Assembly (NCBI RefSeq): GCF_030269445.1
Contig: NZ_BSTJ01000014.1
Span: 248,001 to 312,000, forward strand
Origin: Actinoallomurus iriomotensis
GTDB lineage: Bacteria > Actinomycetota > Actinomycetes > Streptosporangiales > Streptosporangiaceae
Direction: 5' to 3'
DNA length: 64,000 bases
The notes beneath the pieces are model-generated. The model was not told the DNA's origin and searched no databases. It saw only the letters and a program-made list of their open reading frames with translations. Position numbers and translations under genes: made by a program. Positions 16,261 through 24,504 of this stretch are shown here, piece after piece. Each line of letters opens with the position of its first letter. The stretch's first letter is position 1.

Positions 16261-17937
16261 ATGGGCATACGTGATGGTTTCCGACGTTTCGGGCGTCGAC
16301 GGCGGCAGGTGCAACGGACCGCACGGGAGGTGTTCGGCTGGCGGGAGCTGAGGCCCGGCCAGGACGAGGCCATGCAGCATCTGCTGCAGGGGCGTGACGT
16401 TCTCGTCGTCATGCCGACCGGGGGCGGGAAGTCCGCGACGTACCAGATCCCCGCCCAGCTGCTCGACGGTCCGACCATCGTGATCTCGCCGCTCATCGCC
16501 CTGCAGCGCGACCAGATGCTGTCCCTCGCCGAGCGGAACGCCGGGGGCGCGGTCGTGGTCAACTCCGCCCAGCGCGCGGGTTCGAGCGAGAGCTCCCTGG
16601 AGCAGGTCCGCGCCGGTAAGGCGGAGTACGTCTTCCTCTCCCCCGAGCAGCTCGCCAAGCCGGATGTCGTGGACAAGCTCGTCGCGGCGAAGCCCTCGCT
16701 GATCGCCATCGACGAGGCGCACTGCGTGTCGTCCTGGGGACACGACTTCCGGCCCGACTACCTCCAGCTCGGCCGGGTGATCGAGCGTCTGGGCCATCCG
16801 CCGGTGATCGCGCTGACCGCGACCGCCTCACCGCCCGTACGCGAGGACATCGTCGAGGTACTCGGCCTGCGGAACGTACGGCAGGTCATCCGGGGCTTCG
16901 ACCGGCCCAACATCGCGCTGCGCGTGCGCCGGTTCACCGAGGAGTCCGCCAAGCGACGGGCGCTCGTCGAGGACGTCGCCGGACGTGACGGGCTCGGCCT
17001 CGTGTACGTCGCCACCCGCCGCGACGCCACGGCGTACGCGAAGGAGCTCACCAAGGCCGGCGTACGCGCCGAGGCGTACCACGCGGGGATGAAGGCCGCC
17101 GACCGTGAACGGGTGCACACGCTGTTCTCCGAGGACGGGGTCGACGTGGTGGTGGCCACCTCGGCGTTCGGCATGGGGATCGACAAGCCGAACGTCCGGT
17201 ATGTCCTGCACAGCGCGCCGCCGGAGTCGCCGGACTCCTACTACCAGGAGATCGGCCGCGCCGGTCGCGACGGTGAGCCGGCCGAGGCGGTCCTGTACTA
17301 CCGGTCCGAGGACCTGGGCCTGCGCCGGTTCTTCGCGGCGGGCAGGCCGGACGAGGAGATGCTGCTCCGGCTCGCGACGCTCCTCCACGAGCACGGCGGC
17401 ACCGTGAAGGCACGGGCGGTCCGGGAGACGCTGAGCATCGGCCCGTCCAAGCTGACCGGCCTGGTGAACCTGCTCGAACACGCCGAGGCGGTCGAGGTCA
17501 GCGAACGCGGCGAACTGCGGTACGCCCCGAAGGGACCCGCACCCGAGCAGGCGGCGGCCGACGCGATGGAGTGCGACGAGAGCCGCCGCAAGATGGACGA
17601 CTCACGCATCGACATGATGCGGGGGTACGCCGAGACGACGGGCTGCCGCCGCCGCTATCTGCTGGAGTACTTCGGCGAGCCGTACCCCCGGCAGGCCTGC
17701 GGCCACTGCGACACCTGCGCGAGCGGGTCGGTCGAGACCGAGCAGGCGGACACGCCGTTCCCGATGCACTCGCAGGTGGTCCACGCGTCCTGGGGCGCCG
17801 GGACGGTCATGCGCGAGGAGCCCGACCGGATCACCGTGCTGTTCGAGGAGATCGGCTACAAGACGCTCTCGCTCGACGCCGTCCAGCGCGACTCCCTCCT
17901 CACGCTCGCCGAACCGGTTGCCGGAGGACGGTCCTGA
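16261..17937 (+). CDS. recQ: RecQ-type ATP-dependent DNA helicase, short form
   Basis: 558 residues, ATG after GGGAGG. A 3'-5' helicase of the RecQ group. Motif I is MPTGGGKSATYQIP, motif II is IDEAHCVSSWGHDFRPDY with the RecQ aromatic loop, and motif VI is QEIGRAGRDGEP. A zinc subdomain follows (CRRRYLLEYFGE...CGHCDTC). Canonical RecQ then has RQC and HRDC domains. Here the chain instead ends with about 55 residues (VVHASWGAGTVMREEPDRIT...FEEIGYKTLSLDAV) resembling the Tudor-like tail of UvrD/PcrA helicases. A stem AGCGCC/GGCGCT surrounds the Shine-Dalgarno site. The 3' end overlaps the opposing GyrI-like gene by 38 bases. Confidence 0.9.
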   Translation: MGIRDGFRRFGRRRRQVQRTAREVFGWRELRPGQDEAMQHLLQGRDVLVVMPTGGGKSATYQIPAQLLDGPTIVISPLIALQRDQMLSLAERNAGGAVVVNSAQRAGSSESSLEQVRAGKAEYVFLSPEQLAKPDVVDKLVAAKPSLIAIDEAHCVSSWGHDFRPDYLQLGRVIERLGHPPVIALTATASPPVREDIVEVLGLRNVRQVIRGFDRPNIALRVRRFTEESAKRRALVEDVAGRDGLGLVYVATRRDATAYAKELTKAGVRAEAYHAGMKAADRERVHTLFSEDGVDVVVATSAFGMGIDKPNVRYVLHSAPPESPDSYYQEIGRAGRDGEPAEAVLYYRSEDLGLRRFFAAGRPDEEMLLRLATLLHEHGGTVKARAVRETLSIGPSKLTGLVNLLEHAEAVEVSERGELRYAPKGPAPEQAAADAMECDESRRKMDDSRIDMMRGYAETTGCRRRYLLEYFGEPYPRQACGHCDTCASGSVETEQADTPFPMHSQVVHASWGAGTVMREEPDRITVLFEEIGYKTLSLDAVQRDSLLTLAEPVAGGRS

Positions 17938-18517
17938 GTTTGGCCGGCTCGGTCCGGCGGGAGTCCCCGAGGTAGATCTCGTGATGGTGCCCGGACATGG
18001 TGAGATCGTTGGCCGCGAGGTACTCGTGATGGAGCCGGGCGAGCGCGGGTCCTTCGTCGTCGTAGGGGCCCACGTGCAGGAGCTGGGCACTGGTGCCCTC
18101 TTCCAGCGTCTCACGGCGGACGTCGGCGATCGTGGCGAGCTTCTTCTTCGCCAGCGCGGCCTGTCGGCACTCGTCGATGAGGTCTACGGTGATCCAGTCG
18201 GGCTGGCTGATGAGCATGCGCCAGTGCCACGCGCCCTTGTCGCGGGTGATGAACACCTCGGGCCGGTCGGACCACCACAGCCCCTCGAGCGGCCCGACGA
18301 CGAAGTCCCGGTCGAGGGTGCGCTTACTGGTGAACTTGATCGTGTAGGCGACGGTGTAGAGCGCCTCGACCGCGCGGGCGTAGTCGGGGCTGGTGTTCGG
18401 GTCGCCGCGGCCGTCGACGGCGATGAACTGCTGGGCCGGCACGTCGACGAGCGCCCAGTCGGTGTTCTTCGGCGCGTAACACTGCTTGAGCTCCCGCTTG
18501 ACGTCATAGCGAGTCAT
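17900..18517 (-). CDS. GyrI-like small-molecule-binding protein
   Basis: 205 residues from ATG 18517, which overlaps the PadR stop (ATGA). It belongs to the GyrI-like/AraC effector-binding (SOUL-like) family: NTDWALVDVPAQQFIAVDGRGDP, TIKFTSKRTLDRDFVVGPLEGLWW, and a second half with TSAQLLHVGPYDDEGPALARLH. Such stand-alone domains bind drugs or other planar molecules. Co-transcription with a PadR repressor suggests a drug or toxin response pair. The end overlaps the convergent helicase gene, so the two mRNAs are complementary at their 3' ends. Confidence 0.85.
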   Translation of the reverse strand: MTRYDVKRELKQCYAPKNTDWALVDVPAQQFIAVDGRGDPNTSPDYARAVEALYTVAYTIKFTSKRTLDRDFVVGPLEGLWWSDRPEVFITRDKGAWHWRMLISQPDWITVDLIDECRQAALAKKKLATIADVRRETLEEGTSAQLLHVGPYDDEGPALARLHHEYLAANDLTMSGHHHEIYLGDSRRTEPAKLRTVLRQPVRRA

Positions 18518-19053
18518 GGACTCTCCTGGCTCGTCCGGTATGCGTCCAGCCACCGCTGTTCGGCCTCCAGCTGGCCCAGCGTGTAGTCGAAGATGGCGCG
18601 GACGAAATCGGGAATGTCTGGCTGGGTGTCGCGGGCCGCTCCGATGGCGGCGATCCTCTCCGTCAGGGCCGCGGCCCGCCGGTCGAGCGCGGCCCTCAGG
18701 CGCTCGGGCGGAATGACCGGCTGGTTGGCCAGCCCGACCAGGATGGGCGGGAACACCGGCCGGAGCTCGGCCACCGCCGCCTCGGCCGCCCGTGCGCACG
18801 CCCGGCGCCCCTCGGGCGTCGGCTCGTACACCCGGCGCGCCTTTCCCCGTCCTGCTCGCGGCGAGCCGACCTCGGTGATCAGGCCACGGTCGCGCAGCCG
18901 CCCCAGTAGGTAGTAGATCGAGCTGAAGCCGATCTCGGTCCACTCGCGCATGCCACGAGCGTCGATGACCTCGTCGAGTTCGTAGCCGTGTCTCGGCTTC
19001 TCCACGAGCAGGCCGAGCAGGGTCAGCTCGGCGGGCGTCAGGTTGGCGGCCAT
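18514..19053 (-). CDS. PadR-family transcriptional repressor
   Basis: 179 residues. The N-terminal winged helix (TPAELTLLGLLVEKPRHGYELDEVI...FSSIYYLLGRLRDRGLI) is typical of PadR. The C-terminal part (from about residue 95) is a Vir-type helical dimerisation domain ending EAEQRWLDAYRTSQE. A perfect 18-bp palindrome lies six bases before the start codon and should be its own operator. The -10-like TAGAAT ends only six bases from the ATG, so the mRNA may be leaderless. Its operon partner is a GyrI-like ligand-binding protein. Confidence 0.88.
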   Translation of the reverse strand: MAANLTPAELTLLGLLVEKPRHGYELDEVIDARGMREWTEIGFSSIYYLLGRLRDRGLITEVGSPRAGRGKARRVYEPTPEGRRACARAAEAAVAELRPVFPPILVGLANQPVIPPERLRAALDRRAAALTERIAAIGAARDTQPDIPDFVRAIFDYTLGQLEAEQRWLDAYRTSQESP

Positions 19054-19058
19054 GGTCG

Positions 19059-19076
19059 TATTCTAGTACTAGAATA
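19059..19076. promoter_or_regulatory. Perfect palindromic operator of the PadR-GyrI operon
   Basis: TATTCTAGTACTAGAATA is an exact 18-bp palindrome, A/T-rich in very GC-rich surroundings, just upstream of the PadR start (19053). PadR proteins bind dyads of this kind over their own promoters. On the minus strand it supplies TAGAAT, a good -10 hexamer, six bases before the ATG. Repressor binding would therefore mask the core promoter directly. Confidence 0.8.
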
Positions 19077-19169
19077 GGCGCTGTTCACCCATCGGAGGGT
19101 AGGAATTCAGCGGCCGCTCCCCCAGGCCGTCGATCATGCTCCGCGGACACGAGCGATGGGGAGGCGCTG

Positions 19170-20738
19170 ATGGGTGAGTCGCGGAGCGAGGTGGCCCGGC
19201 GGCAGGTGCTGCGCGGGCTGGGCGGGCTGGCGGTCGCCGGACCGGTGTTGGGCGGGGCGGGACGGGCGACGGCACTGGTGACGACGCCGGACGAGGCGGG
19301 CGCGCCGGCTCCGGAACAGCTGCACCTGCAGTTCGGCGCCGACGCCGGGCACGAGATGGCGGTGTCCTGGGCGGCGCCGCAGCGCGTGAACCGGCCGGTC
19401 GTCCGGCTCGGCAAGCCCGGCCACGGGCTCGGCACGCGTGTGCCCGCGGAGGAGCGGGTCTACACGGAGGCGCTCACCGGCCAGACGGTGTACACCTACC
19501 ACGCCGTACTCCCGCGGCTGAACGCCGACAGCCGCTACGACTACCAGGTCGAACACCGGGGCGCGGCGCCGCTCGCCGGGTCCTTCCGCACCGCGCCGAC
19601 CGGACGGTCCAAGGGCTTCCGGTTCACCAGCTTCGGCGACCAGGCCATCCCGGCGAAGGTCGGCAAGGGCCTGGGCCCCGCGACCCCGAACGCCGGCTAC
19701 ATCGTCGACGCGGTCGACCGCCTCGACCCGCTGTTCCACCTGCTCAACGGGGACCTGTGCTACGCCAACGTGAGCGACGCGCCGGTCGAGACGTGGCGTT
19801 CGTTCTTCGCCAACAACCAGCGGTCGGCCAGCCGCCGCCCCTGGATGCCGTGTGCGGGCAACCACGAGAACGAGGTCGGCAACGGCCCGGAGGGCTACCT
19901 GTCGTACCAGACGCGGTTCACGCTGCCCTCGAACGGGTCGCGGGAGTTCGCCGGCAACTGGTACGCCTTCACGGTCGGCCCGATCCGGGTGATCTCCATC
20001 AACAACGACGACGTGTGCCTGCAGGACGGCGCGTTCAGCGCGTACCGCCGCGACAACGTCCCGGGCTACAAGGCGAAGGGCTACGACCCGTACATCCGCG
20101 GGTACAGCCACGGGGCGCAGAAGGCCTGGCTCGAACGCGAGCTGCGCGCGGCGAGCCGCGACCACGGCATCGACTGGATCATCGTCTGCATGCACCAGGT
20201 CGCGATGTCCTCGGCGCACTTCAACGGGGCCGACCTCGGCATCCGGCAGGAGTTCCTGCCGCTGTTCGACAAGTACGGGGTGGACCTCGTCGTGGCCGGC
20301 CACGAACACCACTTCGAGCGGACGTTCCCGGTACGGGGCGTGCTGCCGGGCAGCTCCCTGCTCACGCCGGCGCCCCAGGCCACCGACGCGAAGGTCATCG
20401 ACACGACCAGGGGCACCGTCCACATGATCATCGGTGGTGGCGGCCACTCGTCCGCGACGCCGTCGTCGGCCTTCGACAACCCGCACGACGGCGTCCTGAT
20501 CTACGACGTCGGCCCCGGCGACCCGCAGAACCAGCGCGCCTCCCTGACCACGACCGAGCCCGCGCCGTGGTCGGCCTACCGTGATCTCCAACGCCCGTAC
20601 GGCTTCGCGTCGTTCGACTTCGAACCCCACGCGCCGGGCGGCCACACGGAGATCACCGTCACCCACTACGGCGCCGACCTCGGCTCGGCCGACTACCAGG
20701 AGCTGGACCGCTTCGTCCTCCGCAAACCCCGCGGCTGA
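19170..20738 (+). CDS. Tat-exported purple acid phosphatase-like metallophosphoesterase
   Basis: 522 residues. The N-terminus has a twin-arginine signal (ARRQVLRGLGGLAVAGPVLGG). Then comes a fibronectin-like domain (about 45-145; MAVSWAAPQRVNRPVVRLG...YRLNADSRYDYQV-like) and a calcineurin-type catalytic domain: FTSFGDQ (altered first metal motif, usually GDxG), LLNGDLCY, CAGNHE, VCMHQVAMSS and VAGHEHHFERTFPV. It would hydrolyse phosphate esters outside the cell. The first metal motif reads FGDQ where acid phosphatases usually have D-x-G, a small departure. It is a single gene; no Pho box was recognised. Confidence 0.87.
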   Translation: MGESRSEVARRQVLRGLGGLAVAGPVLGGAGRATALVTTPDEAGAPAPEQLHLQFGADAGHEMAVSWAAPQRVNRPVVRLGKPGHGLGTRVPAEERVYTEALTGQTVYTYHAVLPRLNADSRYDYQVEHRGAAPLAGSFRTAPTGRSKGFRFTSFGDQAIPAKVGKGLGPATPNAGYIVDAVDRLDPLFHLLNGDLCYANVSDAPVETWRSFFANNQRSASRRPWMPCAGNHENEVGNGPEGYLSYQTRFTLPSNGSREFAGNWYAFTVGPIRVISINNDDVCLQDGAFSAYRRDNVPGYKAKGYDPYIRGYSHGAQKAWLERELRAASRDHGIDWIIVCMHQVAMSSAHFNGADLGIRQEFLPLFDKYGVDLVVAGHEHHFERTFPVRGVLPGSSLLTPAPQATDAKVIDTTRGTVHMIIGGGGHSSATPSSAFDNPHDGVLIYDVGPGDPQNQRASLTTTEPAPWSAYRDLQRPYGFASFDFEPHAPGGHTEITVTHYGADLGSADYQELDRFVLRKPRG

Positions 20739-20835
20739 TCCACGACAGAATGCCGTTTTTGCCCACCTGACCTGGGACGACATAGTCTGAGCGAGGCGAG
20801 CGCAGGGCTCGTCGCAGTCGATCACGAGGCGGTCC

Positions 20836-22074
20836 GTGGGAGTACGCGACGCGGTCACGCGGCTGGCGAACAGGCCGGCCGCGCGCTCGTTGCGCGCACG
20901 TGCCACGGAGTCCACCGCGGCGCTCAGATCGGCGCTCGTCGACCGGGCCGAGCTCGACCGGCTCGAACGGGCGCACGGGGCGCTGCGGCGGGTGACGACG
21001 CTGGTCGCCCGCGGGCTGTCGCCCACAGAGGCGTTCACGGCGGTCGCGAGCGAGCTCGGCGCGCTCGTCGGCGCGGACCACGCCGCGATCGACCGGTACG
21101 AGGACGACCAGACGGCGACGGTGGTGGGATGGTGGTCGGAATCGCGTTCCTCCGAGATCATCGCGCCGATCGCGGAGCGGTGGCCGATCGGGCCGCGCTC
21201 CGCCGCGGCGCTCGTGTTGCGCACCGGCGGGCCGGTCCGCAGGACCGGCGCGTCCTTCACCGGCGAGGCCGGTGCCTGGGCCCGGTCGCACGGGATCGGT
21301 CACATCGTCTCCTGCCCGGTCTGGGTGGAGGGGCGCCTGTGGGGGGATGTCGCGGTCATGTTCCGCGGCGAGACGCCACCGCCGGACGACACCGAGACGC
21401 GCCTGACCGACTTCGTCGAGCTCGTCGCCTGCACGCTCGCGCAGGCCGAGTCGCGGGCCGACCTGATCGACTCACGTGCCCGGGTGATCTCGGCCTCGGA
21501 CGCCACACGCCGCCGGATCGAACGCGACCTGCACGATGGTGTTCAACAGCACCTGGTGGCCCTCACGTTCGACCTGCGCGCGGCGGAGTCGGCCACGCCG
21601 GCCGGCCACGACGACCTGCGGAAACGATTGACGAACACGGGCGAGAGCCTGGCGAACGCCATCTCCGAGCTGCAGGAGATCTGCCGGGGACTCCATCCCG
21701 GCGTCCTGTCCAAGTCAGGGCTGAAGACGGCCCTGCAGACGCTGGCGCGCCGGTCGCCGGTGCCGGTGGAGCTGCGTGCGGAAGTGCCGCCGTCGCTCTC
21801 GGAACAGCTCCAGGTGACGCTTTATTACATCGTGTCCGAGGGCCTGAACAACGTCGCCAAGCACGCGGACGCCTCCGTCGTCCGCGTCGACCTCGACCAC
21901 GACGACCACGAGATCCGCCTGTCGATCCGTGACAACGGGCGTGGTGGCGCCGTCGTCGGCCACGGGTCGGGACTGATCGGGCTCAAGGACCGCGTCGACA
22001 CGGTGGACGGCACGCTGCGGCTGCGGAGCCCGACCGGCGAGGGCACCTGGCTTGAGGTCACCATCCCCACGTGA
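20836..22074 (+). CDS. GAF-domain sensor histidine kinase (NarL/DesK type), orphan
   Basis: 412 residues, GTG start. A predicted soluble kinase: helical N-terminus, a GAF sensor domain (about 55-205; LSPTEAFTAVASELGALVGADHAAIDRY ... AVMFRGE), then a HisKA_3 dimerisation helix with the phospho-accepting His in RRRIERDLHDGVQQHLV. The ATPase domain has N box EGLNNVAKHA, G1 RDNGRGG and G2 HGSGLIGLKDRV. No response regulator gene lies nearby, so the partner is elsewhere. No membrane helix is seen. Confidence 0.9.
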   Translation: MGVRDAVTRLANRPAARSLRARATESTAALRSALVDRAELDRLERAHGALRRVTTLVARGLSPTEAFTAVASELGALVGADHAAIDRYEDDQTATVVGWWSESRSSEIIAPIAERWPIGPRSAAALVLRTGGPVRRTGASFTGEAGAWARSHGIGHIVSCPVWVEGRLWGDVAVMFRGETPPPDDTETRLTDFVELVACTLAQAESRADLIDSRARVISASDATRRRIERDLHDGVQQHLVALTFDLRAAESATPAGHDDLRKRLTNTGESLANAISELQEICRGLHPGVLSKSGLKTALQTLARRSPVPVELRAEVPPSLSEQLQVTLYYIVSEGLNNVAKHADASVVRVDLDHDDHEIRLSIRDNGRGGAVVGHGSGLIGLKDRVDTVDGTLRLRSPTGEGTWLEVTIPT

Positions 22075-22138
22075 CCCCCTGTCCATGCGCCCGCTCGGCG
22101 CGCTCGCCGCTTGGTGTCCCCGTCCTGGTGCGGCGCGG

Positions 22139-22747
22139 TCACGGCTGCGGGGTCGTGAAGATGCGGTTGAGCTGGTGATCGATGAGAGCCACGGCCTGTT
22201 CGGGGGTGTGCTGGCCGAGCAGGACGCCGGCCTGGAGTCCTTCGGCGCCCGCGACCAGGAAGGCGGCTTCGGCCGCGATGTCGACGCCGGGGAGCAGCTG
22301 ACCGAGTTCGCGTCCGTGGCCGAGCAGCTCGGCGACGAGTTTCTCCAGGGCGGGCGGAGACTCACGGACCGCTGCGGCCAGGGCGGGGTCATTGAGGAAG
22401 CGCACGAAGTAGGCCACGTACACCAGGTGCCGATTGCGCCGTTCCTCGTCCAGCGGGAGAAGTTCCAGGAGCACGCCCCGCACGAGCAGGCGCATGCCGG
22501 GTGTTTCGCCTAGTTGTGTCAGGCGTGCGCGGGCCCGCTGCTCGGCGTCGGTGTTGAGGATCTCCAGGGCTCCGAGCAGCAGCTGGTCGCGCGTTCCGAA
22601 GTAGTACTGCAGCAGCCGGGCGGAGACTCCGGCCTCGGCCGCGACCTGACGCAGCGTGACATGCTCCAGCCCGCCGCGGGCGGCCAGACGCCATACGGCC
22701 TCGGCGATCTGCTGACGGCGCACGTCGTGATCGACATATCGCGGAAT
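22139..22747 (-). CDS. TetR-family transcriptional regulator, start uncertain
   Basis: About 202 residues counted from 22747. The HTH (LEHVTLRQVAAEAGVSARLLQYYF) and a TetR C-terminal domain are clear. Relatives start with PRYVDHD..., where here the codon before Pro is ATT (22747), not a normal start. The only ATG in frame is at 22837, which would add 30 Arg/Ala-rich residues that run antisense to a different gene scrap, and the next usable start is GTG at 22723. The true start codon may have been lost or replaced at a recombination junction near 22745. The gene converges on the histidine kinase gene. Confidence 0.8.
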   Translation of the reverse strand: MPRYVDHDVRRQQIAEAVWRLAARGGLEHVTLRQVAAEAGVSARLLQYYFGTRDQLLLGALEILNTDAEQRARARLTQLGETPGMRLLVRGVLLELLPLDEERRNRHLVYVAYFVRFLNDPALAAAVRESPPALEKLVAELLGHGRELGQLLPGVDIAAEAAFLVAGAEGLQAGVLLGQHTPEQAVALIDHQLNRIFTTPQP

Positions 22748-22929
22748 GCGTACTGGGAGCGCAGGACGCCATCCGGCTGCTGGCCGACCACCACAACGCC
22801 GGGTTGCCGCGCTGGCTGCCCGGCGGGTTCGCGGCACGGCTCGCGTGCTACGCGGTGGCGACCGTCACCGGAGAGCTCCTGGCCGCTTGGGCAAGCACCG
22901 GGGGCAAGCAGAGTGGGCACGGCGAATGA
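22745..22929 (+). pseudogene. C-terminal scrap of an unidentified protein
   Basis: From about 22750 the + strand reads LGAQDAIRLLADHHNAGLPR, then WLPGGFAARLACYAVATVTG and ELLAAWAST..., ending with TGA at 22929. The amino-acid composition is protein-like, but there is no start codon or upstream body, since the TetR gene begins at exactly this point on the other strand. I do not recognise the family. The rest of the 22748-23184 interval holds nothing I can call apart from the promoter and Shine-Dalgarno site of the next gene. Confidence 0.45.
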
Positions 22930-23184
22930 CCGGTTGGACGGCCACGCGGGTGCTGGCCATCGCGGCGCGCAGTTCTCCAGCACAGCGGTCTCCCTCTCCC
23001 ACCGCGGCGGCCGGCCGGTCAACTCGTCGGCTACTGGACCCGATTCGCGAGAACCGACATCAGAACCTCCCCCAAAACATCCGGCGATCGGTGCTGGCGG
23101 CGGGCGCACTCGGCCGCACAGTCGGGAACTGAGGGGCTATCCGCCCTGAACGGCCGGCCGACGATGGGAAGTACCGGGGACACT

Positions 23185-24462
23185 GTGAATACGACTGCAC
23201 CGAACCTCGTCGTGGCGGGGGGCACGGACATCGCGCACGAGCTGCGCGGGACGGGCCGGTTCCCCGCGGTGTTCAACGTCTTCTCCGCGAGCGAGCTCCG
23301 CGCGCTGTCTCGTAGCGGCCGGGTCAGGCTCCCGGCGGCGTTCGTGTTCGCTCCGCGTTTCGCCGAGGACGTCGACGGGGCCGGTGTGGCCGTCCTGGCG
23401 AACGGGCTGGCCGACATCGGGTTCAGGGTCGTGGTCCACGACTCCTTCGTCGAACGGGGCGACCGCTTCGGCGCGAACGTCCGCATCACCGGAAGCCGGC
23501 AGCCGATGCCGGAACTGCTGGCGTTGCTCGGCGCCGCCGGGCGGAGCCCCCTACCGCTTCCCGCCCCGGCCTCCGACGGACCTCCGGGCCCGCTCTCCGG
23601 CCCTCGTGCGGGCGGACGGGTCATCGCCACCGCCGCGGCGAAGGGCGGCGTGGGCCGGACCAGCCTGATCGTGAACCTCGCGGTCCACGCCGCGCGGTCG
23701 CTGCGGTCGGCCGGCCGTACGGGACGGACGGTGCTGCTGGACACCAGCGTCCAGAAGGCCGACGTCGGACGGTATCTGAACGTCAGATCCCCGACGATCC
23801 TCGACCTGCTCCACGCGCCCGGACCGCTCTCCCCGGACACGGTGCGGGACCATCTCGCCCACGTTCCCGACCTGGATCTGTACGCGCTGCTCGGGCCACC
23901 GGATCTCACCAGTGCCGATCCCGCCTCGGTGGGCTCCGCGCCGTACCTGCGGATCATCGCTCTGCTGCGGGAGGTGTTCGACTACGTGTTCATCGACACG
24001 CCGGTCGCCGAGCCTCATCGCACAACCCTCACCGACCTGATCCTGCGTGAGGCGGACGCGGTCCTGGTCCCGGTCGAACCCAGCCGTCCGACGCTGGAGA
24101 CCATCCACTCCTGGCTGGAGAGGATCACCATGCCGCCGTCCTCACGCGGCGGCGGTGTCGCTCCCGAGAAGCTGTCGCTCATCCTCAACCGGGCACGCGC
24201 CGACGTCGGCTGCGGCCCGGAGGAGATCATGCGCATCATGGACGGTTGGCGATTCGTCGGAAGGATTCCCCACGACCGCGAATGGACGCGCGCCGTGAAC
24301 GGCGGAAAGTTGGTCGCGTCCAACGGTGACCCGGAGCTGGACGCCGTCTTCGGCGGCATCCTGCGGGCCGCCACCGAGGACCCGGTGTTCGCCACGGCCA
24401 TGGGATCGCCGAACGGCGGCGGGGGCAGGCGCCGGGGGATCATCGGCCTGCCCATCAGGTGA
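23185..24462 (+). CDS. CpaE/MinD-like ParA-superfamily protein with altered P-loop
   Basis: 425 residues from the GTG at 23185, which follows GGGGA and matches the start of the paralogue at 44.2-45.6 kb; ATG 23164 is an alternative. Residues about 1-130 are a receiver-like N-terminal domain (LVVAGGTDIAHELRGTGRFP...), followed by a Pro-rich linker. The ATPase domain has AAAKGGVGRTSLIVNLA, where the P-loop lysine of KGGxGKT is Arg. Also present are VLLDTSVQKADVGRYLN and VFIDTPVAE. CpaE proteins localise secretion or pilus machines. The K-to-R change suggests it binds or hydrolyses ATP poorly. The next gene is a CpaF-like protein. Confidence 0.8.
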   Translation: MNTTAPNLVVAGGTDIAHELRGTGRFPAVFNVFSASELRALSRSGRVRLPAAFVFAPRFAEDVDGAGVAVLANGLADIGFRVVVHDSFVERGDRFGANVRITGSRQPMPELLALLGAAGRSPLPLPAPASDGPPGPLSGPRAGGRVIATAAAKGGVGRTSLIVNLAVHAARSLRSAGRTGRTVLLDTSVQKADVGRYLNVRSPTILDLLHAPGPLSPDTVRDHLAHVPDLDLYALLGPPDLTSADPASVGSAPYLRIIALLREVFDYVFIDTPVAEPHRTTLTDLILREADAVLVPVEPSRPTLETIHSWLERITMPPSSRGGGVAPEKLSLILNRARADVGCGPEEIMRIMDGWRFVGRIPHDREWTRAVNGGKLVASNGDPELDAVFGGILRAATEDPVFATAMGSPNGGGGRRRGIIGLPIR

Positions 24463-24504
24463 TCGACGGCTACCGTCACGTTTCTTCGCGGAAGGATCTG
24501 CCCC

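Noticed and set aside
20780-20800. Possible seventh MSERSER mini-gene (GAGCGAGGCGAGCGC)
   Set aside because: Only the 5' word is similar; there is no ATG, no 23-codon frame and no Shine-Dalgarno end before the kinase gene.
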